NCBI GenBank assembly: GCA_022842845.1 | Contig: JALHOT010000015.1 | Location: 1-64,000 of the forward strand | Reading direction: 5' to 3' | DNA: 64,000 nucleotides | Origin: Cyclobacteriaceae bacterium | Lineage (GTDB): Bacteria; Bacteroidota; Bacteroidia; Cytophagales; Cyclobacteriaceae | Part shown: piece after piece, positions 27,729-37,369 of the stretch | Position numbering within the stretch: the stretch's first letter is position 1 | Layout of the letters: each line of letters starts with the position of its first letter | Position numbers and translations under genes: made by a program | The notes under the pieces: model-generated | What the model saw: the letters and a program-made list of their open reading frames with translations, nothing else | Database searches by the model: none | Told to the model about the DNA's origin: nothing

Positions 27729-29084
27729 TTATAATACAGGAGTGCCTGAGCGTTTAAACGAAAAAGTAGTTTTCGCTGGCACTTCTTTTCCTGCAATTTC
27801 CATCACTGGGTAAGCCAGAAAATTAATAGGACCTTTACTTGGCCCAGGTACAACACGCAAGTCCCGCCCCTTACTGAATTCGATGCGGTTGGCCGGATGA
27901 TGTCCGAAATAGTAAGTAGCCAATGCTGTGTATTTATTACCCTCGCTGATATCGATAGGCCACCACTTACCTTCCGCATAAAACTCTGCCCAACAATGAT
28001 ATCCATCAATGCCTCCTTCATTTCTTTCTGAGGGAATAGAAGCCCCAACCGCGAAGCGCGCAGGAATACCTATGCTGCGTGCCAATGAAATAAAGAAGGA
28101 ATGGAACTCAGTGCAATTGCCTGTACGGGCATCACAGGCATAATTAGCATCGCCAGTTCCAAAAGTGCCGTATTTCATATAGCGCATATTATCGATAATA
28201 TAGTCGTACAAGGCCCGTGCTTTCATTAAGTCAGTTTGTTCACTACCCTGAATAGCTTCCTTGGCAATTTCCTCAAATCGTCCACCAATGGGCATCAATA
28301 GATTGGGCTCGAGGTATCGTTTGTCTATTCCGACTTTCTCTTCAACAGCCCCCTTCTCCAATCTTCTTATTTGATATTGAATGTTAATAGCTTGCCCACT
28401 GTGTTCTTTTGTTGCTTGCAGGTAGAGTATAGTATTACCAAAGTCTTCATCTTTTAACAATTTGTAATCTGTAGGTACCTGCAAGGAAGTGAGCTCAACT
28501 GTTTGGTAGGAATCGGTGGTAGCGATGGGTATCCACAACTGGGCCTTTTCCGTTAAACTCGGAAGGATGACACTATATGTAAATTCAAAAGTATCAGTGC
28601 CTTCTATTACACCTAATAAACGTGTTGTTGCTTCTTTTACCGGTACACGCTTCCATGTTTTTTTCTCTTGTTTCCAGGCGTAGAAAGGCCTTCCATTCAA
28701 TTTATGAACGCTGGTTTCAGTTACCTGCATCGCACCGGGTTCACCTTCGAGAAAGAAATCAACATCGTACACATCACCATTTTCATCAGCGAGGTCGACA
28801 CAGGCAAAATGACTGCTGGGTCCAAGGTTAGATAAATACTCAGTGTGGACACGGACCAATTTCATCTTGAAATCCTTTCCTCTGTCGCGTACCTCAAAGT
28901 ACCCGTTATTGGCTGCTGTTTTCTGTTGGATATAAGCCTTGATACCCGTTTCGATCTCTGCTATTGATACCTTTTTAGAAGCTTTTGAGGTGGAATTGTC
29001 ACTCAATTCTTGTTTACCGTTACAGGCAATAAGTATGAGAAACAGGCTATTGATCAGTAGTTTACGGCAGTTCATCCAATTCAT
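27729..29084 (-). CDS. Transglutaminase-like lipoprotein
   Basis: The 451-residue protein has a lipobox ILIAC (Cys21). Residues about 40-150 form an alpha/beta domain. Residues about 160-280 resemble the N-terminal beta domain that often precedes a transglutaminase core. Residues about 285-400 form the core itself, with the catalytic triad Cys324 (TGNCTEFHS), His363 (GYHCWAEF) and Asp378 (PIDISEG). Bacterial members of this superfamily act mostly as peptidases or amidases on envelope proteins, not as crosslinkers. The lipid anchor places it in the periplasm or at the surface. It stands alone. The substrate is not predictable. Confidence 0.85.
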   Translation of the reverse strand: MNWMNCRKLLINSLFLILIACNGKQELSDNSTSKASKKVSIAEIETGIKAYIQQKTAANNGYFEVRDRGKDFKMKLVRVHTEYLSNLGPSSHFACVDLADENGDVYDVDFFLEGEPGAMQVTETSVHKLNGRPFYAWKQEKKTWKRVPVKEATTRLLGVIEGTDTFEFTYSVILPSLTEKAQLWIPIATTDSYQTVELTSLQVPTDYKLLKDEDFGNTILYLQATKEHSGQAINIQYQIRRLEKGAVEEKVGIDKRYLEPNLLMPIGGRFEEIAKEAIQGSEQTDLMKARALYDYIIDNMRYMKYGTFGTGDANYACDARTGNCTEFHSFFISLARSIGIPARFAVGASIPSERNEGGIDGYHCWAEFYAEGKWWPIDISEGNKYTALATYYFGHHPANRIEFSKGRDLRVVPGPSKGPINFLAYPVMEIAGKEVPAKTTFSFKRSGTPVL

Positions 29085-29212
29085 AGGTTAAAGATACAAT
29101 TCTCTCGTCATCGTTCAGAAATGATTTCACCATTAACCCTGATGAATAATATCCTCGCTCCTTCCTTAGCCTCCATATAAATGAAATTAGTTATAGATCA
29201 AGTCGTCAAAGC

Positions 29213-29236
29213 ACTTTTAATTTAAAAGTACTTTTG
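29213..29236 (+). promoter_or_regulatory. Promoter with overlapping inverted repeats
   Basis: TACTTTTG at 29229-29236 matches the TAnnTTTG element. Just upstream, ACTTTTAA (29213-29220) and TTAAAAGT (29222-29229) form a perfect 8-bp inverted repeat around one base. AAAAGTACTTTT (29224-29235) is itself a 12-bp palindrome overlapping the promoter. This layout suits a repressor or dimeric regulator. It precedes the two small membrane-protein genes at 29305 and 29535. Confidence 0.5.
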
Positions 29237-29304
29237 TATATTGCATTCGATTGGAGGTGGCTGTGCTCGGGAAAGCAGCTTAAAGTTCAATGGACAATTG
29301 AAAG

Positions 29305-29499
29305 ATGACTGTACAAAAGACAAAACAACTAGGTTTAAAAGGATTGGTATTTCTCATCGTACTCCTATTCGGTATTTTACTATTGACCTTCACCATCACA
29401 ACAGAAAGTGAACCAGGTGCCTTGCCTCTGCTGCTGGTGCTTATAGGCGGCATCGGATATGGCTTCAACCGATGGAAAACAAGCCGCAAAACCCAGTGA
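29305..29499 (+). CDS. Small two-helix membrane protein
   Basis: The 64-residue protein has two predicted membrane helices (about 11-32, GLKGLVFLIVLLFGILLLTF; about 39-55, ALPLLLVLIGGIGYGF) and a basic C-terminus (RWKTSRKTQ), so both ends probably face the cytoplasm. It follows a good promoter and is 35 bp before a larger membrane protein, with which it likely forms an operon. Function unknown. Confidence 0.6.
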   Translation: MTVQKTKQLGLKGLVFLIVLLFGILLLTFTITTESEPGALPLLLVLIGGIGYGFNRWKTSRKTQ

Positions 29500-29534
29500 A
29501 CCCAAAATTGAAATCATTTAAAGCTTAACATACT

Positions 29535-30089
29535 ATGGAAACACAACACAACTTTAGTTATTCAGTTATTCGTCTTGCAGGACTGGTTGCTCTGATTCTA
29601 TGCATACCTCTTGTTGCTATGCAGTTTAGTAATGAAGTAGATTGGAGTGCATTTGATTTCTTGATTATGGGGCTTTTACTATTTGTAACTGGCTTTGGCT
29701 ACCTGATCATGACTCGATACGTCAACAACTTTACTTATAAAGCAGCCATCGCCATGGCGGTGGGTTCAACCTTTATGATGATTTGGGCAAACCTTGCCGT
29801 AGGATTAATCGGGTCAGGTCCTCATGCAGGTAATTGGATGTACCTAAGTGTTTTAGTGGTTGGTCTCATTGGCACCATCCTTTCTAGATTTAGTGCAACT
29901 GGAATGGAACGTACTATGTATGCAATGGCCCTTACCTTCATTACACTAATGGGTATTGCTCTGTTAACAGGTATGCAGCACTATCCGGGAAGTTCTGTTA
30001 ATGAAATACTTGGTGTTAATACATTCTTTGGAGGTCTATACTCGATTGCCGGATTATTGTTTCGGTATGTAGCGCTATCCAAAAAATGA
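29535..30089 (+). CDS. Multi-pass inner-membrane protein
   Basis: The 184-residue protein has about six hydrophobic helices (segments beginning near residues 12, 40, 69, 100, 128 and 160). The context MTRYVNN-FTYKAAIAMAVGSTFMMIWANLAVGLIGSG and the loop GSGPHAGN resemble conserved hypothetical membrane proteins of Bacteroidota. No catalytic or transport signature is visible. It lies behind the 64-residue membrane protein. Function unknown. Confidence 0.65.
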   Translation: METQHNFSYSVIRLAGLVALILCIPLVAMQFSNEVDWSAFDFLIMGLLLFVTGFGYLIMTRYVNNFTYKAAIAMAVGSTFMMIWANLAVGLIGSGPHAGNWMYLSVLVVGLIGTILSRFSATGMERTMYAMALTFITLMGIALLTGMQHYPGSSVNEILGVNTFFGGLYSIAGLLFRYVALSKK

Positions 30090-30162
30090 TAGCAGATGAT
30101 TGTCAGGCTTTATAGTTTCCAGTTAAAGGTTAATACACACAAGAAAACAATTCTGCCAAAGA

Positions 30163-31293
30163 CTAATTCTTAGGATAATGTGAATTCCAATACTGCGCAT
30201 TAAAAGGAATTTGAGTGAGGTCCTGGAATTCATTTGTCTTATTGCTAATGACCTGTACATCCTTTGTAACAATTCTTTGTAAGGTGAGCGTATTTTTGAT
30301 TTTGCACATCACTGGTATATTGGGCGCCCTATCTCCGCTTATAAAATAGGGATAATAATAATCATTAATTTTTTTGTATAATATTGAATAAGAGAATCGG
30401 TCAGTCTTAACTTCATGTTGTACTATGGCATAGTTATTAGTGGTAATAGAAATACTACCTTGGTAAAGTTTAGGCACAATACCAAAACCCGTTATTTCTT
30501 TCGTTGGTTTGGACAAGATATATTCAATTGTATACACTGTGTCTGTATCGAAGATTGAAGCTCCGACATATTTCAATTGAAACTTATCTAAATGCTTTGG
30601 ATTAAAGATACCTTGTTTATTGGGTGATCCAATTTGATCTACATTGTGTACTTCAAAACTGGGCCAATAGTTGTAAGCATGAGCTTGTAAGAAATCAGCA
30701 CCAGTACTTCTCCTCTCCTTTATGTCAAATTTTTTCAATTGCTGATTACCATATCCCTCGCTATAGCCAAATAAAACAGTCTCCAGTTCAAAAGTATTGC
30801 TATCTAAATACTGCGTAGCCAAGATTGTGGATAAAAATTCCATATTGAAAGGCTTATTGTCATAGTTATTCTTTACTTCTTCAATTGACATTCTTATTAT
30901 TTCAGCCGGATCTATAGGAGCTTGTCGTATGATGACTTCATCCAGCAGGCTTATATCTGGTGCAATCTCAATGATGTTTGACTCTTGCAATAGCAGACTG
31001 TCTACGCGAATAGTAAGTGGAATGTAACCAATACATGAAAACCGTAGCTTCTCATTTTTCATAGCGCCTGTAACTTTCAATTGAAAATTACCATTTACAT
31101 CAGCAGCGGTTCCTTCTGCACGATCTACCAACATGATGTTAACGAATGGAATAGGCGTATTGCTACCTTGTTCTACTATTTTCTTATTGATGAAATAATA
31201 TTCCTGAGCCTTCATACCACTGCTTATAAATAGTAGTAATAGAAGTATAATAGGAAGCTGATGGCCACCTTTACGCTCTTTGCTTTTGATCAT
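30163..31293 (-). CDS. CarboxypepD_reg-like outer-membrane associated protein
   Basis: The 376-residue protein has a basic N-terminus followed by a signal peptide (LPIILLLLLFISSGMKAQ). Residues about 35-120 match the carboxypeptidase-regulatory-like beta sandwich seen at the N-terminus of TonB-linked proteins (NTPIPFVNIMLVDRAEGTAADVNGNFQL and CIGYIPLTI). The remaining 250 residues are strand-rich and of unknown fold. There is no TonB box or full receptor barrel, so this is a stand-alone family member, probably in the periplasm or on the outer membrane. It stands alone. Confidence 0.7.
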   Translation of the reverse strand: MIKSKERKGGHQLPIILLLLLFISSGMKAQEYYFINKKIVEQGSNTPIPFVNIMLVDRAEGTAADVNGNFQLKVTGAMKNEKLRFSCIGYIPLTIRVDSLLLQESNIIEIAPDISLLDEVIIRQAPIDPAEIIRMSIEEVKNNYDNKPFNMEFLSTILATQYLDSNTFELETVLFGYSEGYGNQQLKKFDIKERRSTGADFLQAHAYNYWPSFEVHNVDQIGSPNKQGIFNPKHLDKFQLKYVGASIFDTDTVYTIEYILSKPTKEITGFGIVPKLYQGSISITTNNYAIVQHEVKTDRFSYSILYKKINDYYYPYFISGDRAPNIPVMCKIKNTLTLQRIVTKDVQVISNKTNEFQDLTQIPFNAQYWNSHYPKN

Positions 31294-31331
31294 GATGATA
31301 TCTTTATCAGTAAATGGCGATAGATGTACTT

Positions 31332-32120
31332 TTACTCAAGATAAATAAAACCTTCTAAAAACAGTTTGGCCTGTCCGCCTATCTCAACACGTTCTCCTAA
31401 GTATTCGCATTGTAGAAAACCTTGCCGCTTAGAAAGCTGCATGGCTTGCATGTGTTTTTTACCAAGTCTTTCAGCCCAATAAGGAATTAATGTTGTATGT
31501 GCAGACCCAGTTACCGGATCTTCATCCACGGCAATTTGAGGTGCGAAAAATCTTGATACAAAGTCTGATTGATTTCCTTTAGCCGTTACAATTAAACCAC
31601 GACAGGGTAAAGCAGCTATTTTATCAAACTTTGGCTTTAATAGCTGAATTGTCTCTTCATTATCAAAAACAAGCATGAAGTCCGTTTTACCTTTGTAAGC
31701 TGCCATAGCGGGTATATCAAAACAATTAGTTAGCGTTGGTGACAAAGCCACAGATTCAAAAGTATCTGATGGAAAATTCAAGGCTAGCCATTCTCCTTTT
31801 TTGTGTACAGTGAGCCTTCCACTTCTGAGCGAATGGAATTGAATAAGATCCGTTGAATATCCCTCATGGTGAAACAAAACATAAGCAGCCGCAAGGGTAG
31901 CATGCCCGCATAAATCCACTTCAGTAGCGGGCGTAAACCAACGAATAGCATAACCTTGTTCCTGTTTTACATAAAAAACTGTTTCCGCGAGGTTATTTTC
32001 CATGGCAATCTTCTGTAAAATATCATCTTGCAGCCAATGTTGCAGCGGGCAAACGGCTGCTGGATTTCCAGCGAAAACTTTAGAAGCAAAGGCATCCACT
32101 TGATATAGCTTCAATTTCAT
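31332..32120 (-). CDS. PhzF-family isomerase-like protein
   Basis: The 262-residue cytoplasmic protein has the PhzF signature: YQVDAFASKVFAGNPAAVCPL at the start, the catalytic glutamate Glu46 in NNLAETVFY, WFTPATEVDLCGHATLAAAYVLF, and DEDPVTGSAHTTLIPYWAERLGK in the C-terminal half. The family includes isomerases and epimerases with a diaminopimelate-epimerase fold; most genomic members have no known substrate. No phenazine genes are nearby, so phenazine biosynthesis is not implied. It is divergent from the short-chain dehydrogenase. Confidence 0.87.
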   Translation of the reverse strand: MKLKLYQVDAFASKVFAGNPAAVCPLQHWLQDDILQKIAMENNLAETVFYVKQEQGYAIRWFTPATEVDLCGHATLAAAYVLFHHEGYSTDLIQFHSLRSGRLTVHKKGEWLALNFPSDTFESVALSPTLTNCFDIPAMAAYKGKTDFMLVFDNEETIQLLKPKFDKIAALPCRGLIVTAKGNQSDFVSRFFAPQIAVDEDPVTGSAHTTLIPYWAERLGKKHMQAMQLSKRQGFLQCEYLGERVEIGGQAKLFLEGFIYLE

Positions 32121-32348
32121 TTTGTCAATAATCAGAGAACCAATTATAAGAGAAAAGTCAACTAAACCAAAATATCCTGATTCTCAACAACTAAAGAAAA
32201 TCTGAACGAGTATTTTCATTGTATTCATTTATAAATCATTCAAACAGATGGCAAATAGGTATGATAATTAACAGTGTTATCGATGAGGGATGTCATTGAC
32301 TTTTGTTTGGTATCTATTTTACTTGTCATTGAAGTAATCAATATTCCC

Positions 32349-33095
32349 ATGAAAACCTTAGCAGGAAAAGTTGCCATCGTCAGCGGAGCTGGTTCTGGCA
32401 TCGGTGAAGCCACTGCCCTACTCTTCGCCAAAGAGGGTGCCAGTGTTGTGGTCGCAGACATCAACGACAAGCATGGACATGATGTAGTCAATAAAATAAA
32501 GCTTGCTGGTGGAGAGTCTTCGTTTGTAAAGATCGATACAGCCAAAGCCCAAGATCATGAACAGCTTGTGAAGGAAACCCTTAGGTTATATGGGAAACTG
32601 GACATAGCTGTTAACAATGCCGGAATAGGCGGCCCATTGGCACTTACAGAAGATTATCCTTTGGATGGATGGCAAAAAGTAATGGACATTAATTTAACAG
32701 GTGTTTTTTATGCCATGCGCTATCAATTACCTGCCATGACCAAGGGAGGTAGTATCATCAATATCGCTTCTATCCTGGGCATGGCCGGTGTGCGTCAATC
32801 ACCTGCCTATGTGGCCGCAAAACATGGCGTTGTCGGTTTAACCAAGGCCACCGCTTTAGAGTATGCCGATAAGAACATACGCGTCAATTCCGTAGGGCCG
32901 GGATATATTAAAACACCCTTGCTTACAAATGTCCTCGATGAGGCCACTATGGATGTAATCGCCAAACTTCATCCGATAGGCAGGCTAGGCGAAGCTAAAG
33001 AAGTGGCCGAACTCATTGCTTGGCTTGCCTCGGATAAAGCATCTTTTGTCACAGGTACATATTATGCAGTTGATGGCGGCTACCTGGCGCAATAA
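32349..33095 (+). CDS. Short-chain dehydrogenase/reductase (SDR)
   Basis: The ATG at 32349 gives 248 residues and starts four residues before the first strand (AGKVAIVSGAGSGIG). The frame extends 25 codons upstream with a hydrophobic stretch that does not fit the family. The cofactor motif is SGAGSGIG at 12-19, NNAG at 89-92, and the catalytic Ser141, Tyr154 and Lys158 (YVAAK) are all present. It is a classical NAD(P)-dependent oxidoreductase of the FabG/3-oxoacyl reductase-like type; Asp37 after the second strand favours NAD. The substrate is unknown. Confidence 0.87.
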   Translation: MKTLAGKVAIVSGAGSGIGEATALLFAKEGASVVVADINDKHGHDVVNKIKLAGGESSFVKIDTAKAQDHEQLVKETLRLYGKLDIAVNNAGIGGPLALTEDYPLDGWQKVMDINLTGVFYAMRYQLPAMTKGGSIINIASILGMAGVRQSPAYVAAKHGVVGLTKATALEYADKNIRVNSVGPGYIKTPLLTNVLDEATMDVIAKLHPIGRLGEAKEVAELIAWLASDKASFVTGTYYAVDGGYLAQ

Positions 33096-33228
33096 GATTG
33101 AAAAAAATAGGCAAGGTTTCTAGTGGCATAACTTAGGTGGATAAACCATCTACATAGTTTAACAAGAAAGCTTGGCAGGCAAATTCAGAATTTCTTCAGA
33201 ATCGAATCGTTAGTTTGTAGGGAAATAT

Positions 33229-33600
33229 ATGAGAAAACATGCGGCCATAGTATTCTTAATACTCCATTTCTTCACCGCAACGGAGTTACACCAACTGATG
33301 CGCATGCCTCTGCTGCTCAGCCATTTCACCGAAGACCGACAAGATACAGCACTTAATCTTTGGGATTTTCTGGCACTTCATTATGCATCAGAAAGTCATC
33401 AGTCGCAAGAGCCACATGAAAGCCTGCCCTTCCAAGGTTCATGTAAAATTAGCCTACTTGCTCTGTGGGTTGAAGTGCCTGATCTGGAAGGTATAGCACT
33501 GAAAGATTTGCATGAACGCGTAACTGAAAAAAACGTTCTGCCTGGCTCTATTCTTCCTTCCCACGCGGGTCAGTCAATCTGGCAACCACCCCGAATATAA
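33229..33600 (+). CDS. Small exported protein preceding the metal efflux operon
   Basis: The 123-residue protein has an N-terminal hydrophobic segment (AAIVFLILHFFTATEL), a middle containing several histidines, and a C-terminus ending in SIWQPPRI. Small secreted proteins ending this way are remembered as occurring just upstream of CzcA-type pumps in Bacteroidota. It lies 70 bp before the pump gene on the same strand, so it probably belongs to the same operon and could be a periplasmic metal-binding accessory (inference). Confidence 0.6.
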   Translation: MRKHAAIVFLILHFFTATELHQLMRMPLLLSHFTEDRQDTALNLWDFLALHYASESHQSQEPHESLPFQGSCKISLLALWVEVPDLEGIALKDLHERVTEKNVLPGSILPSHAGQSIWQPPRI

Positions 33601-33670
33601 AGCAATGAAGCCCTGCTTCGTTTTTTGATTCCCTTTTTCTGGATCTTGTTTTACGCTTTCACTTACCTAC

Positions 33671-36600
33671 ATGCTTACTGCTATTATTCAATTCACCTTA
33701 CGCAATAAACTCATTGTCAGCATACTTATTCTTGGCTTGATTGGATGGGGGACCTATTCCCTCTTTCAATTACCCATAGATGCAGTACCAGATATTACTA
33801 ATAACCAGGTACAGATTATCACAACGGCCCCTTCGCAATCTGCATTGGACATAGAGCGACAGGTCACCTTTGTGGTAGAACAAACCATGGCCACTGTGCC
33901 GGGTATTATTGAGATTCGTTCTTTTTCACGTTTTGGTTTGTCGGTTGTCACTATTGTTTTTTCAGATGATACGGATGTCTATTGGGCACGTCAGCAGGTT
34001 GGTGAAAGGCTGGCGATGGCACAAAAGCAAATTCCTGCTGCTATCGGCACACCCGAACTAGCACCCGTAACAACAGGGCTTGGAGAAATTTATCAATACA
34101 TTGTAAAAGCCAAGCCTGGCTATGAAAACCGATATACGGTAATGGACTTGCGAACCTTGCAAGACTGGATTGTAAGACGACAACTATTAGGAACACAGGG
34201 CATTGCTGATGTAAGTAGTTTTGGTGGGCTCTTGAAGCAATATGAGTTGGCCATCGATCCGGATAAGCTCAATAGCTTCAATCTTACCTTTCAGGACCTA
34301 TTCAGAGCACTTGAACAGAATAATCAAAATACTGGTGGTGCCTACATAGAAAAAAACAAACAAGCCTACTTTATCCGGAGTGAAGGGATTTTTACCGCAG
34401 CTGCTGACATTGAGCAAGTGACAGTGGGTAACACGCAAAACAACACACCCATTTTAATGAAAGATGTTGCACAGGTGCAACTAGGCCATGCCTTGCGTTA
34501 TGGTGCCATGACGCAGAATGGCGAAAGTGAAACCGTTGGCGCTGTAGTCATGATGCTAAAAGGAGCTAATTCTTCAGAGGTCATCGCGAATGTAAAAGCT
34601 AAGATTGCCGAAATACAAAAGACCTTGCCTGAGGGTGTTGTCATTGAACCCTTTCTCGATCGCACTAAACTTGTCAACAATGCTATTAGTACAGTCAGTA
34701 AAAACTTAGCAGAGGGGGCACTTATTGTTATCCTTGTGCTGGTACTCATGCTAGGAAACTTGCGGGCAGGCCTTGTGGTGGCTTCAGTCATTCCACTTTC
34801 AATGCTTTTTGCTATTAGTATGATGAACCTATTCGGGGTATCAGGCAATCTCATGAGCCTTGGTGCTATTGACTTTGGGCTAATTGTAGATGGTGCAGTC
34901 ATTATCGTTGAAGCCACCCTACACTACATGGCCTTATCTGGTATACAAGGTGTTCTCAGTCAAAGGCAAATGGATGAACAAGTAGGCAGCTCTGCTAAAA
35001 AAATGATGAGTGCTGCCGCTTTTGGTCAGTTAATTATTCTAATTGTTTATTTACCCATCCTCTCTCTGGTTGGTATAGAAGGTAAAATGTTTAAGCCGAT
35101 GGCGCAAACGGTCATCTTCGCCATAGCAGGTGCTTTTATTTTGTCACTTACCTACGTGCCATTGGCCTCTTCCCTATTTCTCAGCAAAAGAACTACGCAT
35201 CAGAAAAACCTCTCTGATCGCTTTATTGATAAGATCAAGGCGCTTTACGTGCCAAGCCTGCAACTGGCCTTGAATTGGAAAAAAAGCATTGTCTTAAGCT
35301 CCCTGTTTGTACTGATCTTAAGCATAGGTATATTTTTCTCTTTAGGGGGCGAGTTCTTACCTGAATTAGACGAAGGTGATTTTGCTGTTGACACTCGCCT
35401 GCTCACAGGCAGCAGTCTTACTTCCACTGTAGAGGCCACGCTTAAAGGTGAAGCGGTACTACTTAAAAACTTCCCGGAGGTAGAAAAAGTAATTGCCAAA
35501 ATTGGTTCTGCCGAAATCCCTACTGATCCTATGCCCATAGAAGCTGCGGATATGATGGTAGTAATGAAAGATAAAGATGAATGGGTAAGTGCAAGCACCA
35601 AAGATGAAATGATTGAAAAAATGCAAGCTGTGCTACGCGAGCAAGTACCCGGTGTTTGGTTTGGTTTTCAGCATCCTATACAAATGCGCTTCAACGAACT
35701 CATGACAGGTGCCAGACAAGATGTTGTGGTAAAAATTTATGGTGAAGATTTGAACTTACTAACGGACTATGCCGGTAAACTGGGGAGCCTCGTATCAAAA
35801 ATTGATGGGACAGAAAGTCTCTTCATCGAAAATATGACGGGACTTCCCCAAATCATCATCCGATTAAAGCGCGACAGGCTGGCTCAATACAAACTTTCGG
35901 TTGAAGAAGTTAATGATGTGATCAACACTGCCTTTGCAGGTAAATCGGCAGGTCAACTTTTCGAAGGTGAGAAGCGATTTGATGTGGTCTTGCGGCTTAA
36001 TGCTGAGCATAGAAAATCAGTAGATCATGTGCAGAACTTACGCATTAGCAATGCCGAGGGAATGCAGGTGCCCTTGCATGCCATTGCTGCAGTAAGTTTA
36101 GAAACAGGCCCCAACCAAATACAACGAGATGATGCGAAAAGACGCATTGTCGTTGGCTTTAATACGAGGGGTCGCGATGTAGAGAGCATTATTGAGGAAT
36201 TGAAGACTAATGTGGACAGCCAATTACAAATGGCACCTGGGTATTATGTGACTTATGGTGGTTCTTTTAAAAATCTGGAGGAAGCCAAAGCACGTCTTGC
36301 CATTGCAGTACCTGTAGCCCTGCTACTCATTTTTATACTGTTATATTTCACATTTAACTCCATCAAGCTCAGTTTGCTTATTTACTCTGCTATTCCTCTA
36401 TCGGCCATTGGAGGTATACTGGCTTTGTGGATCAGGGGTATGCCCTTCAGCATCTCTGCTGGCGTAGGCTTCATTGCGCTTTTTGGCGTAGCCGTGCTTA
36501 ATGGCATTGTACTGATAGCAGAATTTAATCGATTGAAAAAAGAAGAATCTAATACGTTAAATGAATTAATTATGAAAGGAACACTTACCAGGCTCAGACC

Positions 36601-37369
36601 TGTATTGATGACAGCGCTGGTAGCCTCCCTTGGCTTTTTACCCATGGCACTTTCTAATGGAAGTGGTGCCGAAGTACAAAAACCATTGGCCACAGTAGTG
36701 ATTGGTGGTCTGATCAGTGCCACCTTACTCACACTCATTTTATTACCGGTGCTTTATAGTTTAGTAGAGTCAAGTCATATTAAAATAAGTAAAATATTAA
36801 GTATAGCCGTAATCCTGATCTCACTATCCTCGCTGCAAGCCATAGCGCAGCCCACTCAGGAAGTTCACCTTTATAAAAATGCAGAACAATTGTTGTCACA
36901 GCAGGCGGGGCAGGTAATCATACTTCAAAAAACGGCTAAAGCTTTTCGTGAAACCGACAAACATGCCTTGATTTTACAAAGCACAGAAGGCGAGCAAGTC
37001 ATTGCTTTTAATGAGGTCTATGGCTACGCCTACCAGGGAAAAAGGTACCGTGCTGATGGAAAAAGAGGACTTTTGGAATGGTCTGGATATTATGAAATAC
37101 TTGATGAAGAAGGAATCATGTTGTATGCGCGAAAAATCTATCATCACAAAGGTGGGCCGGGGGTTAACTACTTTTTTAGTAAAGATGCTAATGCTCCTGT
37201 GCATATGCTGACCTTGGGTGAAATTAAAAAAGTATTTGCTGGGAATGAGTCCTTCATTGAGGCTGTCAGCAAACAATTCAAAGATGATTATGCAGCACTT
37301 GCTGAGAAAGATGCAGCCGGTCACTCATTACTCATTCGTTTATATCAACAGTCGATTAAACCGCTATGA
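33671..37369 (+). CDS. czcA: CzcA-type heavy-metal RND efflux pump with extra C-terminal domain
   Basis: The protein has 1232 residues. The first 1030 are a complete HME-RND pump with 12 membrane helices. The fourth-helix proton-relay motif DFGLIVDGAVIIVEA (Asp401, Asp407, Glu414) is the pattern of divalent-cation (Zn/Co/Cd) pumps rather than the Cu/Ag CusA pattern. From about residue 1035 a hydrophobic stretch resembling a signal peptide (KILSIAVILISLSSLQAIAQ) leads into about 175 residues of extracytoplasmic-looking domain (ALILQSTEGEQVIAF, then GLLEWSGYYEILDEEG). RND pumps normally end near residue 1040; in Bacteroidota some are fused to TolC, but this extra domain is not TolC. Its stop overlaps the next gene by 4 bp. 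Confidence 0.88.
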   Translation: MLTAIIQFTLRNKLIVSILILGLIGWGTYSLFQLPIDAVPDITNNQVQIITTAPSQSALDIERQVTFVVEQTMATVPGIIEIRSFSRFGLSVVTIVFSDDTDVYWARQQVGERLAMAQKQIPAAIGTPELAPVTTGLGEIYQYIVKAKPGYENRYTVMDLRTLQDWIVRRQLLGTQGIADVSSFGGLLKQYELAIDPDKLNSFNLTFQDLFRALEQNNQNTGGAYIEKNKQAYFIRSEGIFTAAADIEQVTVGNTQNNTPILMKDVAQVQLGHALRYGAMTQNGESETVGAVVMMLKGANSSEVIANVKAKIAEIQKTLPEGVVIEPFLDRTKLVNNAISTVSKNLAEGALIVILVLVLMLGNLRAGLVVASVIPLSMLFAISMMNLFGVSGNLMSLGAIDFGLIVDGAVIIVEATLHYMALSGIQGVLSQRQMDEQVGSSAKKMMSAAAFGQLIILIVYLPILSLVGIEGKMFKPMAQTVIFAIAGAFILSLTYVPLASSLFLSKRTTHQKNLSDRFIDKIKALYVPSLQLALNWKKSIVLSSLFVLILSIGIFFSLGGEFLPELDEGDFAVDTRLLTGSSLTSTVEATLKGEAVLLKNFPEVEKVIAKIGSAEIPTDPMPIEAADMMVVMKDKDEWVSASTKDEMIEKMQAVLREQVPGVWFGFQHPIQMRFNELMTGARQDVVVKIYGEDLNLLTDYAGKLGSLVSKIDGTESLFIENMTGLPQIIIRLKRDRLAQYKLSVEEVNDVINTAFAGKSAGQLFEGEKRFDVVLRLNAEHRKSVDHVQNLRISNAEGMQVPLHAIAAVSLETGPNQIQRDDAKRRIVVGFNTRGRDVESIIEELKTNVDSQLQMAPGYYVTYGGSFKNLEEAKARLAIAVPVALLLIFILLYFTFNSIKLSLLIYSAIPLSAIGGILALWIRGMPFSISAGVGFIALFGVAVLNGIVLIAEFNRLKKEESNTLNELIMKGTLTRLRPVLMTALVASLGFLPMALSNGSGAEVQKPLATVVIGGLISATLLTLILLPVLYSLVESSHIKISKILSIAVILISLSSLQAIAQPTQEVHLYKNAEQLLSQQAGQVIILQKTAKAFRETDKHALILQSTEGEQVIAFNEVYGYAYQGKRYRADGKRGLLEWSGYYEILDEEGIMLYARKIYHHKGGPGVNYFFSKDANAPVHMLTLGEIKKVFAGNESFIEAVSKQFKDDYAALAEKDAAGHSLLIRLYQQSIKPL

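Noticed and set aside
31332-32120. Phenazine biosynthesis locus
   Set aside because: Only the PhzF-fold protein is present; no other phenazine genes lie nearby, and the family is widespread with other functions.
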